Source: Doris montereyensis (lineage: Eukaryota > Mollusca > Gastropoda > Nudibranchia > Dorididae). Taken from it: 64,000 nucleotides of DNA. The DNA lies in the NCBI GenBank assembly GCA_037039925.1, contig JAXRKP010000191.1, positions 271,001 through 335,000 on the forward strand, in the 5' to 3' direction. A program made the position numbers and the translations under genes. Below, one piece after another: positions 12,530 through 22,870 of the stretch (positions are counted from its first letter, which is position 1; each line of letters opens with the position of its first letter). A model generated the notes under the pieces. It saw only the letters and a program-made list of their open reading frames with translations, had not been told where the DNA came from and made no database searches.

Positions 12530-13180
12530 ACAAATCAATAGTTATGATAATCTTCTTTCTTTATCTATCACCACCATTTCTATTCAAAATCCTTAAACAT
12601 TCTTGTTCTTGTTATTTTCCTGCCCTCATTGAATTAATGACGTATAACTAAGTTTTCTTATTAATGCTTCAATAAAGCTTTTGGTGCTCTTCCTAATCTT
12701 TAACAGTTTTTGTTATTGTTGTGCACGTTAACACAGTTCATGAGCTAAGTCGTTACCTCATTTGTGTCAATCAGAGAGCAGCCCCAAGCTTTCTAACGTC
12801 GTTTTCTCTTGACTTGTAAACACAGGGTCATACACATGGCATGGGGGATGCTAGGGTCAATCAAAACATGAAAATAAAGTCTTTGGTAAAGTAATATAGG
12901 AAACAGGCATGAGGAGTTAAGACTTTTTAACATTTACTTCTTATATGAAAATGGGTTGAAATAACATAACAAGATGATTTTGAAGAAGTACGTTGTTATC
13001 ATAACCATAATTTTCATAGCGTTTACTTCTATAGAAAACATTAAAGTGAAGTAATGTTGAGTGTAGTGTAATCAAGAGTAGTACCTTGAGTTTTCTAGGC
13101 ATATAGCATAAAATGCTGTAGTTTGCCATGCTGCTTTTCCATGCCGCCTGTACTTTCGCCGACTCTTAACAAACCTAGCA
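12530..13180. other. Intergenic, nothing recognised
   Basis: AT-rich sequence without coding or repeat signals that I can support. Confidence 0.4.
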
Positions 13181-13184
13181 TAGC

Positions 13185-13310
13185 AACCCATTTTGCTACT
13201 CGGTTGACAGGAGAGCCAGAAAAATTTGCCTGGGCTGGGAATTGAACTCGGACCTCCTGATTGGTAGTCTGATGCTCTACTGACTGAGCTACCAGCGCCT
13301 CTTAAGAACA
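13185..13310 (-). mobile_element. tRNA-like SINE head (family 5)
   Basis: On the minus strand GGTAGCTCAGTCAGTAGAGC (D arm, A box) is followed by GAGTTCAATTCCC (B box) at tRNA spacing. The anticodon stem halves (TCAGA and TCAGG around CTACCAA) cannot pair, so this is a tRNA-derived SINE head or tRNA pseudogene and not a working tRNA. Confidence 0.6.
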
Positions 13311-13354
13311 TTAAACTACATATGAAAAGCAATTAATTTCAAGACAAAAAAGAT

Positions 13355-13675
13355 GAAGATACAAGATAAAGACGAATTTATAGTTCGTATCCCCACACAT
13401 ATGCAGGCTCATCGACTGTACATTTATCCCCAGCTGGCCATTCCATTTCTTCTCAACTCCCTGGGGGAGCATACAGTACAGCAGCCTGTTAGGTGCTTTG
13501 TACTAAAACTTTGACATGTCTTTCTATAGCTGGGTACTCATTCACACCTCAGTCAAGTGAGGAAAGCAAAATACACAGTTGTGAAAAAAACGCCTGGGTC
13601 AGCTATGGGGTTTGAACCAGTGTCGTCGTGATTACAAACTCACAACACTACGGTTTCACTACAACGCCTCCAATA
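13355..13675 (-). mobile_element. SINE family 2 copy
   Basis: The minus-strand head carries GTAATCACGACGACACTGG followed by a B-box-like GGTTCAAACCCC. The body includes TGAATGAGTACCCAGCTA. It shares the full layout with the copies at 13,677, 42,690 and 63,090, which supports a dispersed tRNA-derived family. Confidence 0.7.
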
Positions 13676-13676
13676 T

Positions 13677-13975
13677 CAGATGAATTTATCGTTTGTAATT
13701 TCACACAAGGGCAGGCTCATCAACTTTACATTTACCAGCAGGCCATTTCATTCAAAGTCTTTTTGTCTGTTTGGCGCTCACACTAGCACTGACACGATCA
13801 TCCGTCTCAGCCTATAACAACTGGCAACACACATTCATAAAAGAGATTTAAGTTTTAACAGCAGAGTGAAGCGCCTTTCCTTAGAGTACAGAGTCATGTA
13901 AACAACCTGGGCTGGCTAGGGTTGAAACCAGCGTCATAGTGATTGCAAATACAAACACACTACAACAATATTGAT
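13677..13975 (-). mobile_element. SINE family 2 copy, adjacent
   Basis: A second, more diverged copy in the same orientation directly follows the previous one. The GATGAATTTATCGTTTG start and the GTTGAAACCAGCGTCATAG head are recognisable. The pair is either a tandem insertion or a duplication. Confidence 0.65.
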
Positions 13976-14037
13976 TGCCCCACAACACCGTAATTTCTAT
14001 TATCTATTCTCATTTTGGTTGCCTCCATCTGCATTAC

Positions 14038-14386
14038 TTTCTTTCTTTATCAGCTCCCATTCTACCTTTCGGTTTATGGGTAATTTATTTATCTGAATCA
14101 GTTTGGTTTTGGATAAGCAGGGGATTAGCCCACTATACCCTAGGTAGATGGTGGGGCTGCTACCTTGAGGCCCCCTACCAAGCCTTGTTACTTTCTGTCA
14201 GGGTTAACCCCTTTAGCCTTTGGTCACTCAAGACCAGCATGCAAGGCAGCAGGTTGTTATTTTCTGTCAGGGTTAACTCCCTTAGCCTTTGGTCAGCCAA
14301 GACCCGTCTGCCAGGCAGCAGGAGACTCGTGGAGGGTGGGATCATCTACTCCCCGTACAGGTGCTTACCTGTCAACTGCCCAGATC
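14038..14386 (-). mobile_element. Internally deleted LINE: 5' leader fused to 3' end
   Basis: On the minus strand this element starts with the LINE leader, including two to three copies of its 60-bp monomer (14,386 to about 14,095). After the sequence GGTTTTGGATAAGCAGG (plus strand) it passes within about 60 bp to the last 45 bp of the same LINE, including CTTTATCAGCTCCCATT and the CTTT tail (14,038-14,083). All coding sequence is missing. It resembles a non-autonomous LINE derivative of the Bov-A type. It could instead be a chance deletion in one copy. Confidence 0.8.
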
Positions 14387-14389
14387 TGC

Positions 14390-15000
14390 ACTACAAAATA
14401 TTCTATTTCATTGTACTACTGACACACAACAAGACCACTAATGAAACTTAAGCATCAAGATGAACCAATTATCTTGGAAGATAAAGTCAATACCTTTTAA
14501 CGTTACTTTTGTGATCTTTTTAACAAGCATGCCCGTAAATAATGTTGGATTATGATTTCTTCTTATTCTAAAGCTGGGTTACGGGTGACATCAAGTATGA
14601 TTATTAGATCAAATAAGTACTTCATGCTGAAGGTACATTGGCTCGATACTGAAGTTATGCAGGCTTTTTCATTGTAATGACCGGAAATCGAGAAATTTGA
14701 TCTAGCAAAATAAAGTTTCGTGGATTGCAGGCAAAATAACCTTTTCCCAATCAATTAGAATACTGATTTGATCCAAGAGTTTATTCGCTGAGAACCTACA
14801 GGAGGCTGTTTGAAATTTACATGCAAAAAAATGGAGGTTGTGGGTGCAGTGGTTCCTGAGTTATAAGCGGTCAAAGTTAGAGATGTTCAGCTTTGCATAC
14901 AGACAGATATTCCTTTCATTCAATCTCACCAACGAGTGCACATGAGTATAAGACTTCATATAAACAAACATATAAATACGATCTCACACATGCAGAAATT
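14390..15000. other. Presumed SRR1-like intron or flank
   Basis: The next coding exon of the SRR1-like gene should lie here or further left on the minus strand, but I could not find one. No other feature is seen. Confidence 0.35.
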
Positions 15001-15006
15001 ACTCAC

Positions 15007-15195
15007 TTGTAATTTTTCTTTCATCACCAAGAGAAAAGCCAGCTGGTAACGCGATGGGACACGTTGAGAATCTGCCGATGCCGTAACATAAAAGATCAAC
15101 AGGGTGAATGACTGTCCTTTCACTGTCCTCAATGCCTCCTGGTGACTTTCCTGTCTTGTCCGTAGGTGAAGGTGCTTGATAACATCCATTTGAAT
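15007..15195 (-). CDS. SRRD: SRR1-like protein, exon 4 (core domain start)
   Basis: This exon opens the conserved SRR1 domain. The peptide LLCYGIGRFSTCPIA is followed, after a frame break, by YQLAFLLVMKEKLQ, matching the CYGIG...C..A..QLA.LL pattern of SRR1-like proteins. The acceptor is TGCCTTGCCTCACTAG and the donor is CAA|GTGAGT. The entry phase fits exon 3 (A plus AT). Exactly between the two blocks the sequence reads ATCGCGTTACCAG where the family needs an Arg codon, so two bases are missing; with them the exon would hold 63 whole codons. SRR1 was named for a plant red-light and clock mutant. The animal homologue has been linked to haem-responsive clock control, and its biochemical activity is not settled. 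Later exons (the PHCG and NNLLW blocks) were not found in the window. Confidence 0.88.
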
Positions 15196-15349
15196 CTAGT
15201 GAGGCAAGGCAAGTGAGCAACGATTCATAAACTATGAAGCTCGGACAAACAACTGTAATGGCGCTAGGAACAAAAAAGTGCAAGGAAAAAAATGCGTTGT
15301 TTTCCTTTGCTTAAGGACACCATCAATGTATACATGTGTTTAAAGTAAA

Positions 15350-15545
15350 ATCTTATCGATGGATAGGCAGATACAGAAAAGTGTAGATAAATAGACGGAG
15401 AAATTACATAGATATAATTATAGATAGATGAAAAGGTAGATAGACAGACAGATAGATGGATAAATAAATAGATCGATAGATCGACAGATAGAAGACAAGT
15501 AGACAGATAGATGGATAGATAGATAGAAAAAAAAAGATTGATAGG
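15350..15545. repeat. TAGA/GATA microsatellite in SRR1-like intron 3
   Basis: Imperfect GATA/GACA repeats lie inside the intron between exons 3 and 4. Open frames across them on the minus strand (Tyr/Leu/Ser-rich) are artefacts. Confidence 0.85.
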
Positions 15546-15658
15546 AAGACATGTAGATAGTGACTTGATTTTGTAGCTGGTATGTATATTTGTAGTTTTG
15601 ATATTTTGCTAGCAGGGCAGTACAGCACATTATAGTACTTTTAGGCATGAATACTTAC

Positions 15659-15739
15659 TATCAGTCTTTTTAAATGGTGACTTTTTATTCTGCTCTGTTT
15701 TAGATTCGATCAGTGCTGACAATGCTGTTATAATCACAT
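15659..15739 (-). CDS. SRRD: SRR1-like protein, exon 3
   Basis: An 81-nt exon with acceptor TTATTTCTTTTAAG and donor GATA|GTAAGT. Its first two bases (AT) complete a codon begun by the G that ends exon 2, giving Asp. It encodes VIITALSALIESKTEQNKK and a basic linker. Both splice phases agree with their neighbours, which is strong evidence for an exon this small. It leads into the SRR1 core in exon 4. Confidence 0.85.
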
Positions 15740-16132
15740 CTTAAAAGAAATAAGAATATTGAAGGATGAATCACAACATTGTATTTCAATTTGTAAATAT
15801 TAATTAATAATAAACAAAGAAAAGACATTTACTAGATTTCATTCAAAATGTTTTGGCTGGAATCAGTTGAAAAACTTTTAAAATCAATTTTGAGTTTAAA
15901 ATTCATTCTCCTCTATTGAGAGAAATTGATGTACAAATATAAGGATTTCCACGGAGATACAAAAAAGGGAACCCTGAACTGATTAAAAGATTTATAATTG
16001 AAAATGTTTCTATCCAATAATATTCCTTATTGTGCATTGTCAATAACTGTAGATACTACTAAAACAGCAACAAAAAGAACAAAACAATTTTAAAAAAGTA
16101 AATTTACGAAGAAAATTGAGAAAGGTGTTTAC

Positions 16133-16173
16133 CGTAACTAACTTGGAAGAAATCGGACAAAAGGAGCTCCTGC
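16133..16173 (-). CDS. SRRD: SRR1-like protein, exon 2 (41 nt)
   Basis: A micro-exon bounded by acceptor CTCTTTTCCTTTCAG and donor TTACG|GTAAAC. It completes the split Met codon from exon 1 (AT plus G) and encodes MQELLLSDFFQVSY, resembling the short ELR.SDF helix that precedes the SRR1 core in animal proteins. The exon is too short to stand alone; the phase match on both sides and the peptide similarity support it. Confidence 0.82.
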
Positions 16174-16428
16174 CTGAAAGGAAAAGAGGGCAAATTAAGA
16201 TTTGAATAACACGAATCAAACCAAAGGAAGAAGATTGTAGGTTCAAAGAGTATTTGGTGAAATTTTTCGCTAGAATGCCAAGAATTGTTCTGGGAAAAAA
16301 AGGGTGAGGGGAGAATTAGGGTGCAGGCCAGCCCTAGAGCTAATTTTCATAACGCTAAAAATAAATAAATCACCATGGTTGAGTTACTGGAAAGCATCAT
16401 GCAATGGGCAAAAGAAGGGTAGGTTTCT

Positions 16429-16538
16429 GGCCCTAAGTTAGTATAGGGCCTGCGCACTTCCTGTGCCAATGACGGCGGCCCTAAATATAGGGCCTGCGTG
16501 CTTCCCTGGCCAACTGTAACACGCCCTAAATAAAGGGC
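16429..16538. repeat. Three GGCCCTA...TAGGGCC hairpins in SRR1-like intron 1
   Basis: Three inverted repeats lie 46-48 bp apart. 16,429-16,450 has 7-bp arms with an 8-nt loop. 16,477-16,494 reads GGCCCTAAATATAGGGCC. 16,523-16,538 reads GCCCTAAATAAAGGGC. Intervening segments (TGCGCACTTCCTGTGCCAA, TGCGTGCTTCCCTGGCCAA) also match, so these are diverged tandem units. Confidence 0.8.
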
Positions 16539-16780
16539 TGGCGCTTTGCTTGGGTTAAGTACGATTATCCCATTTGATCTACAATCTCCCCCCCTCTCTC
16601 CCTGTCTCCCTCTCTCACTCAGGACTTGTGTGTGTGTCTCTCTCCTTCTATCTCTCTTGGTCTTGTCTCTCTTTTCTCTCTCTCTGTTTAAAAGATTGCA
16701 AAAGCAATAAAAAAGAAGGTGTTGTCCCAACACCCAGTTAGGAATAACGAATAGATCTAGCCAGTGCTGGTATTATAATA

Positions 16781-16890
16781 TTATTCCCAACCGTGTTGGG
16801 AATAAAAAAAGAAAGTAGTAGATCTAGATTTATTCCCATCACTGTTAGGAATTAGAAAAATTAGTATTCCTAACATGATTGGGAATAATG
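16781..16890. repeat. TTCCCAAC/GTTGGGAA palindrome cluster
   Basis: A near-perfect inverted repeat of 11-bp arms around a 3-nt centre (16,781-16,805) is followed by two degenerate relatives, TTCCCATCACTGTTAGGAA (about 16,833) and TTCCTAACATGATTGGGAA (about 16,867). A related half-site occurs near 16,731. All lie in intron 1 of the SRR1-like gene and are interleaved with AGATCT motifs. Confidence 0.7.
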
Positions 16891-17075
16891 ACAACGATAG
16901 ATCTATATCATGAGTGATTGTTGGCATATATTATATAGATCTCCTTAATTGTTGGCATATTATGTAGATCTACTTAATTACACTACATTCTAGATCTCTA
17001 GAATCTAGATCTACCTAGCCAACGGCAAGGAATTAAAAATCAGATCAATAAGAAATCGAGGAAAAGTAAACTCAC

Positions 17076-17231
17076 ATACAGTCATTTAAGCGCTTCTTGA
17101 AGATTTTTAGATCAAAACACTCATCTCCCTGCTCAGTTGGAGGTATTGGTCCAATTGTGTTAATTTCTTTTTGTCGATCTTTTGCCACGGCGTCTCGTCA
17201 CAACGTGAAATTCATCGCTGGCCGCCATCAT
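17076..17231 (-). CDS. SRRD: SRR1-like protein, exon 1 (start codon)
   Basis: Two consecutive ATGs (17,231 and 17,228) open the coding region; the second lies in a good context (ATGATGGCGGCC). The peptide begins with DEFHVVTRRRGKRSTK, the basic N-terminal motif typical of SRR1-like proteins, and ends with CFDLKIFKKRLNDC. The donor AT|GTGAGT leaves two bases that exon 2 completes. The two halves are in different frames: a run of five A (in ACAAAAAGAAATT) appears one base too long, and removing one A would give 51 whole codons plus two bases. A homopolymer read error is the simplest cause; a decaying gene is the alternative. Confidence 0.82.
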
Positions 17232-17323
17232 TGTTTATATGGTTAACGTAAAAAGATGGATGGTGAGTCTATGGCAATGGTCACATGAATCACTAAGTAC
17301 GACATGTATTGGACTTCCCAGAG
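17232..17323 (-). promoter_or_regulatory. Probable SRR1-like promoter/5' UTR
   Basis: The segment directly upstream of the SRR1-like start codon is unique sequence bounded on its far side by the GT/GA microsatellite. No TATA box is evident. The assignment rests only on position. Confidence 0.35.
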
Positions 17324-17953
<630 letters not shown>

Positions 17954-18074
17954 GAGACCTTCATTACTGTAAGTTTTGAGAGCCTACGCTGATTCAAAAT
18001 GTGCCCCTTGATTAGAGATTGGAAAATCCGGACAATTTGCACGGGACGGAGTGTGCGGGTTATCAAAACGCGAC

Positions 18075-18160
18075 GTTATGTAGATTCTAGATCTGATTCT
18101 GAACCGAAACCGACGAGTACAAACTTGACTCACTTTCTTTGACGCCGCTAAACCGTAAAG
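18075..18160 (+). repeat. Dispersed repeat with copy at 28,195
   Basis: GACGAGTACAAACTTGA, then CACTTTCTTTGACGCCGC and TAAACCGTA recur at 28,205-28,253 with few changes. Nearby sequence at both sites mentions CCGGA/ATCC motifs. It is an unclassified interspersed element. Confidence 0.6.
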
Positions 18161-18500
18161 AACAAAACAATGATAGCATTCAAATAAATGAATAAATGGA
18201 TACTAATCATAATTATAACTTAAGTACAGCCGATATTATTTATGAAGATAGTCAACAAAAAGATAGAATTTATTTCTAAAAATGAAAATACTTCGGGGGT
18301 CATGATTTACGGTAAATAAAACCTGGATGAGTCACTTAAATCATATATTTTCTTGTAAACAGTGATAAACTATCGGACAAGTCACCAAAGAAGGCGTTTG
18401 TCACTTGCGACTTATGGACTGTGGAGTTGTCATGTCACATATTGTATGTCGTTTGTCACTTGCGACATTCAGTTCACTGTGGCTTCTTTCGTATACGTAT
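18161..18500. other. Intergenic, short local repeat
   Basis: GCGTTTGTCACTTGCGAC occurs near 18,392 and a related TCGTTTGTCACTTGCGAC near 18,449, a short direct repeat just before the LINE-tail array. No gene is seen. Confidence 0.4.
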
Positions 18501-18504
18501 TGTA

Positions 18505-20885
18505 CTTTCTTTCTTTCTTTCTTTATCAGTTCCCATTCTACTTTTCGGTGTATGGGTTCTTTCTTTCTTTATCAGTTCCCATTCTACCTTTCGGTGTATG
18601 GGTTTTCTTTCTTTCTTTATCAGTTCCCATTCTACCTTTGATTGTATGGGTTCTTTTTCTTTCTTTATCAGTTTCCCATTCTACCTTTCGGTGTATGGGT
18701 TCTTTCTTCTTTATCAGTTCCCATTCTACCTTCGGTGTATGGGTTCTTCTTTCTTTATCAGTTCCCATTCTACCTTCGGGTGTATGGGTTCTTTTTTCTT
18801 TTCTTTATCAGTTCCCATTCTACCTTTCGGTGTATGGGTTCTTTCTTTCTTTATCAGTTCCCATTCACCTTTCGGTGTATGGGTTCTTTCTTTCTTTGTC
18901 AGTTTCCATTCTACCTTTCAGTGTATGGGTTCTCTTTCTTTCAGATTCCATTCGAGGTGATCTTTCTTTCTTTATCCATTCTACCTTCGTGTATGGGTTC
19001 TTTCTTTCTTTATCAGTTCCCATTCTACCTTTCGGTGTATGGGTTCTTTCTTTCTTTATCAGTTCCTATTCTACCTTTCGGTGTATGGGTTTTTCTTTCT
19101 TTTATCAGTTCCCATTCTACCTTTCGGTGTATGGGTTCTTTCTTTCTTTATCAGTTCCCATTCTACCTTTCGGTGTATGGGTTACCGAGGTGATTCTTTC
19201 TTTCTTTTTATCAGTTCCCATTCTACCTTCGGTGTATGGATTCTTTCTTTCTTTCTTTATCAGTTCCCATTCTACCTTTCGGTGTGGGTTCAGATGCCTG
19301 AGGATCTTTTTTTTTATCAGTTCCCATTCTACCTTTCGGTGTATGGGTTCTTTCTTCTTTCTTTATCAGTTCCCATTCACATTTTCGGTGTATGGGTTCT
19401 TGATCTTTCTTTCTTTCTTTATCAGTTCCCATTCTACCTTTCGGTGTATGGGTTCTTTCTTTCTTTCTTTATCAGTTCCCATTCTACCTTCGGTGTATGG
19501 GTTCTTTCTTTATCAGTTCCATTCTACCTTTCAGTGTATGGGTTCTTTCTTTCTTTATCAGTTCACATTCTACCTTTCGGTGTATGGGTTCTTTCTTTCT
19601 TTATCAGTTCTTCATTCTACCTTTCGTGTATGGGTTCTTTTTTTCTTTATCAGTTCTCATTCTACCTTTCGGTGTATGGGTGATCTTTCTTTATCAGTTC
19701 CCATTCTACCTTTCGGTGTATGGGTTCAGATGTCTGAAATTCTTTCTTTCTTTATCAGTTCCCATTCTACCTTTCGGTGTATGGGTTCTTTCTTTCTTTT
19801 ATCAGTTCCCATTCTACCTTTCGTGTATGGATTCTTTCTTCTTTATCAGTTCCCATTCTACCTTTGGGTGTCCCATTCATTCTTTCTTTATCAGTTCCCA
19901 TTCTACCTTTCGAGATGATTCTTTCTTTCTTTATCAGTTCCCATTCTACCTTTCGGTGTGCGGGTTCAGATTCTTTATCAGTTCCCATTGACCTTTCGGT
20001 GTATGGATTCTTTCTTTATCAGTTCCCATTCTACCTTTCGGTGTATGGATTCTTTCTTTTCTTTATCAGTTCCCATTCTACCTTTCGGTGTATGGGTTCT
20101 TTCTTTTCTTTATCAGTTCCCATTCTACCTTTCGGTATGTATGAGGTGATCTTTCTTTCTTTCTTTATCAGTTCCTATTCTACCTTTCGGTGTTCAGATG
20201 GGTTCTTTCTTTCTTTATCAGTTCCTATTCTACCTTTCGGTGTATGGGTTCTTTCTTTCTTTATCAGTTCCTATTCTACCTTTGGGTGATGCCCGAGGTT
20301 CTTTCTTTCTTTATCAGTTCTATTCTACCTTTCGGTCGAGATAATCTTTCTTTCTTTCTTTTATCAGTTACCATTCTACCTTCGTGTATGGGTTCTTTCT
20401 TTCTTTATCAGTTCCTATTCTACCTTTCGGTGTATGGGTTCAGATGCCCGAGATGATCTTTCTTTTATCAGTTCCCATTCTACCTTTCGGTGTATGGGTT
20501 GGGTTCTTTCTTCTTTATCAGATTCCTATTCTACCTTTCGGTGGCGGGTTCAGATGCCCGAGGTGATCTTTCTTTCTTTCTTTATCAGTTCCTATTCTAC
20601 CTTTCGGTGTATGGGTTGGGTTCTTTCTTTCTTTATCAGTTCTATTCTACCTTTCGGTGTATGATTCTTTCTTTCTTTTTCTTTATCAGTTCCTATTCTA
20701 CCTTTCGGTGTATGGGTTCAGATGCCCGAGATGATCTTTCTTTCTTCTTTATCAGTTCCTATTCTACCTTTCGGTGTATGGGTTCAGATTTCTTTCAGGA
20801 TTTCTGTATCGAGTTCCCATTCAGATGCTCGAGATAATCTTTCTTTCTTTCTTTATCGAGGTTACCATTCTACCTTTCGGTGAGG
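18505..20885 (-). repeat. Tandem array of the LINE 3' terminus
   Basis: About fifty units of 40-55 bp each contain a CTTT run, then TTTATCAGTTCCCATTCTAC, CTTTCGGTGTATGGGTTC and sometimes CAGATGCCCGAGGTGATC. This is exactly the last stretch of the RTE-like LINE seen at 2,833-2,910 and 47,578-47,660, in the same minus orientation. The array abuts a LINE body at 20,886, so it sits where that copy's 3' end should be. Open frames up to 518 codons (Ser/Phe/Leu-rich) cross it and are artefacts. Confidence 0.92.
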
Positions 20886-21434
20886 GTTCAGCATGTATAC
20901 TGATTTAGCGATCTATTCTTCACTCTGTTTACATGCCCAAACCATCTCAATTTTCCGTTTCCTTCTTAGTTTTATGACATCTGCTTTCAATGCCTCTTTT
21001 ATATCTTGTGTTTCTGATTTTGTCTCGCTTTTAATCTTTACCTTGAGCGTTAGATTTTTTATTTCAGCCTGATTCTATTGTCATTCACTCTGTTTCCAGG
21101 TTAAACCATCTCCATTGAGGTTTCTATCTTAGTTAAAATGACATCTGTATACTGCCATTTTAGTTTTTGTTGACACTCTTCTTAGATTTTTATTTCAGCT
21201 GCCTGTACTTTTACCTCTCAATTGTCCAGGTTTCGCTCGTACAAATAAAACATTGCACTTGCCTGACATTTTGTTTACCTACAATTGCCTTTCGTACACA
21301 TTGCACTTCACGGCTTCTCTTGTTTTCCTCTGTTAATCATTACTCTAGGTAATTGTAGCTTTGAACTTGTTCTAAATTCTCCCTGCCCAATTTAAGATTT
21401 TGTGTTTTTTTCCTTCCCTAGTTACTAGCATTGT
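20886..21434 (-). mobile_element. LINE copy B, 3' part
   Basis: Scrambled but recognisable 3' LINE sequence (for example TGATTTAGCGATCTATTCTT and ACATGCCCAAACCATCTCAA) follows the terminal array. It continues with GTTACTAGCATTGTTCTG, after which a foreign repeat begins. The remainder of this copy resumes at 22,870. Confidence 0.75.
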
Positions 21435-21435
21435 T

Positions 21436-21799
21436 CTGTAATACGAAGGAGCCACAGTGGAGGAAGTCAAAGGTGAAATATGACAATAAGTGACAACTCC
21501 ACTAATAAAGACAGAGCAAACACGTGACGTTTCGGGGTATAACCCTTCGTCAGACAACAAACGAGAAATATTTAGAATCTAGATCTAGTAATACCTCCGG
21601 CATCACACAATGTGATGTCAGAAGAAAAACATAAAGGAGAAAGAAAGAGAAAAAAGGCAGTGATGTTAAGAAACGGCAGTGTGGGGGGGTGTGTGAAAAA
21701 AGAGTGAGAGTGGAAGGTTCAGATCCAGAATGAAATAAAAATATGAAAATAAGTAAGTAATAAAAAGGTGAGAAGGAGATAGAGAGAATGAGAGAAATA

Positions 21800-21863
<64 letters not shown>

Positions 21864-21928
21864 AGGGAGAGGGAGAGAGAGAGAGGAGGAGAGGGAGGAG
21901 AGAGGGAGAGGGAGGGAGAGGGAGAGGG

Positions 21929-22008
<80 letters not shown>

Positions 22009-22200
22009 GAGAGAGAGAGAGAAAGAAAGAAAACAGGCAGGGTAGAAAGAAAGGGAGGAGAGACGTGTGAGTATGGGAAACAAGAACGAAAAAATAGAAA
22101 CAAGAGCTAATAAGAAGAAATGATAGGATAAATGTAAATTAAATCTATCTCACTGTTGAGATTTAAATGTGAATTAAATCTATATCTCACTGGGTCTTGG
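21436..22200 (+). repeat. Unclassified dispersed repeat R with GA tract
   Basis: It begins TACGAAGGAGCCACAGTGGA and includes CACGTGACGTTTCGGGGTAT, GGCATCACACAATGTGATG and a long (GA)n block (21,785-22,030). It ends near TATATCTCACTGGGTCT. A second same-strand copy lies at 43,571-44,062 and an inverted one at 22,370-22,870. It interrupts LINE copy B. Confidence 0.75.
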
Positions 22201-22369
22201 ATGGCAACAGCTAGTCCTAACTGGCATTTTTTTTTGAAATTTCAGATAAGTTGTTTACTCTCCTTCCTTATTACATCGATTAATTTGTAATTTATGCACT
22301 CACTTTTGTGGTGTAAATTTTGTCTTGATTGATACTTGCTTTCATTCATTATCTATCATTTCTTCATTC

Positions 22370-22870
22370 TAGACCCAGTGAGATATAGATCTAATCTTAC
22401 ATTTATCCTACCTTCTTTCTACCCAGTGAGATATGATCTATTCTTACATTTATCCATGGTTACAATGAGTCATTGACTGTTTACCTTGATCTGAGGGTGC
22501 TAACATGGTTACAATGAGTCATTGACTGTTTACCTTCTCTCTCTCTCTCTCTCTCTCTCCCTCTCTATTTCTCTCATTCTCTCTATCTCCTTCTACCTTT
22601 TATTACTTACTTATTTTCATATTTCATTCTAGATCTGAACCTTCCACTCGCCTCTTTTCACACCCCCCCACACTGACGTTTCTTAACATCACTGCCTTTT
22701 TCTTTCTTTCTTTCTCCTTTATGTTTTTCTTTGACATCAAATTGTGTTAAAATGAGTATTACTTAGATCTAGACTACTCTGTCTTTATTAATAGTTGTTT
22801 GTTTAGCATTGATCTGCGAATTTAGTCTCACGTGTTTGCTCTGTCTGCTAATTCATTATTTCATATTTAT
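22370..22870 (-). repeat. Inverted copy of repeat R
   Basis: AGACCCAGTGAGATATAGAT, then ATTTTCATATTTCATTCTAG, GATCTGAACCTTCCACT and CACGTGTTTGCTCTGTCT reproduce repeat R in reverse, forming a large imperfect inverted repeat with 21,436-22,200. Two units of the 49-bp array (GTCATTGACTGTTTACC) are embedded at about 22,450-22,534, ahead of their main array. Confidence 0.75.

Noticed and set aside
13185..13310. Functional tRNA gene on the minus strand
   Set aside because: A and B boxes are good, but the anticodon stem does not pair and the acceptor ends do not match, so it is treated as a SINE head.
16347..16733. 128-codon minus-strand open frame in SRR1-like intron 1
   Set aside because: It crosses the GGCCCTA hairpin repeats and a CT-rich run and lies between two confirmed exons.
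18362..19918. 518-codon open frame rich in Phe, Leu and Ser
   Set aside because: It crosses the tandem array of LINE 3' ends; the reading frame shifts between units and has no protein-family resemblance.
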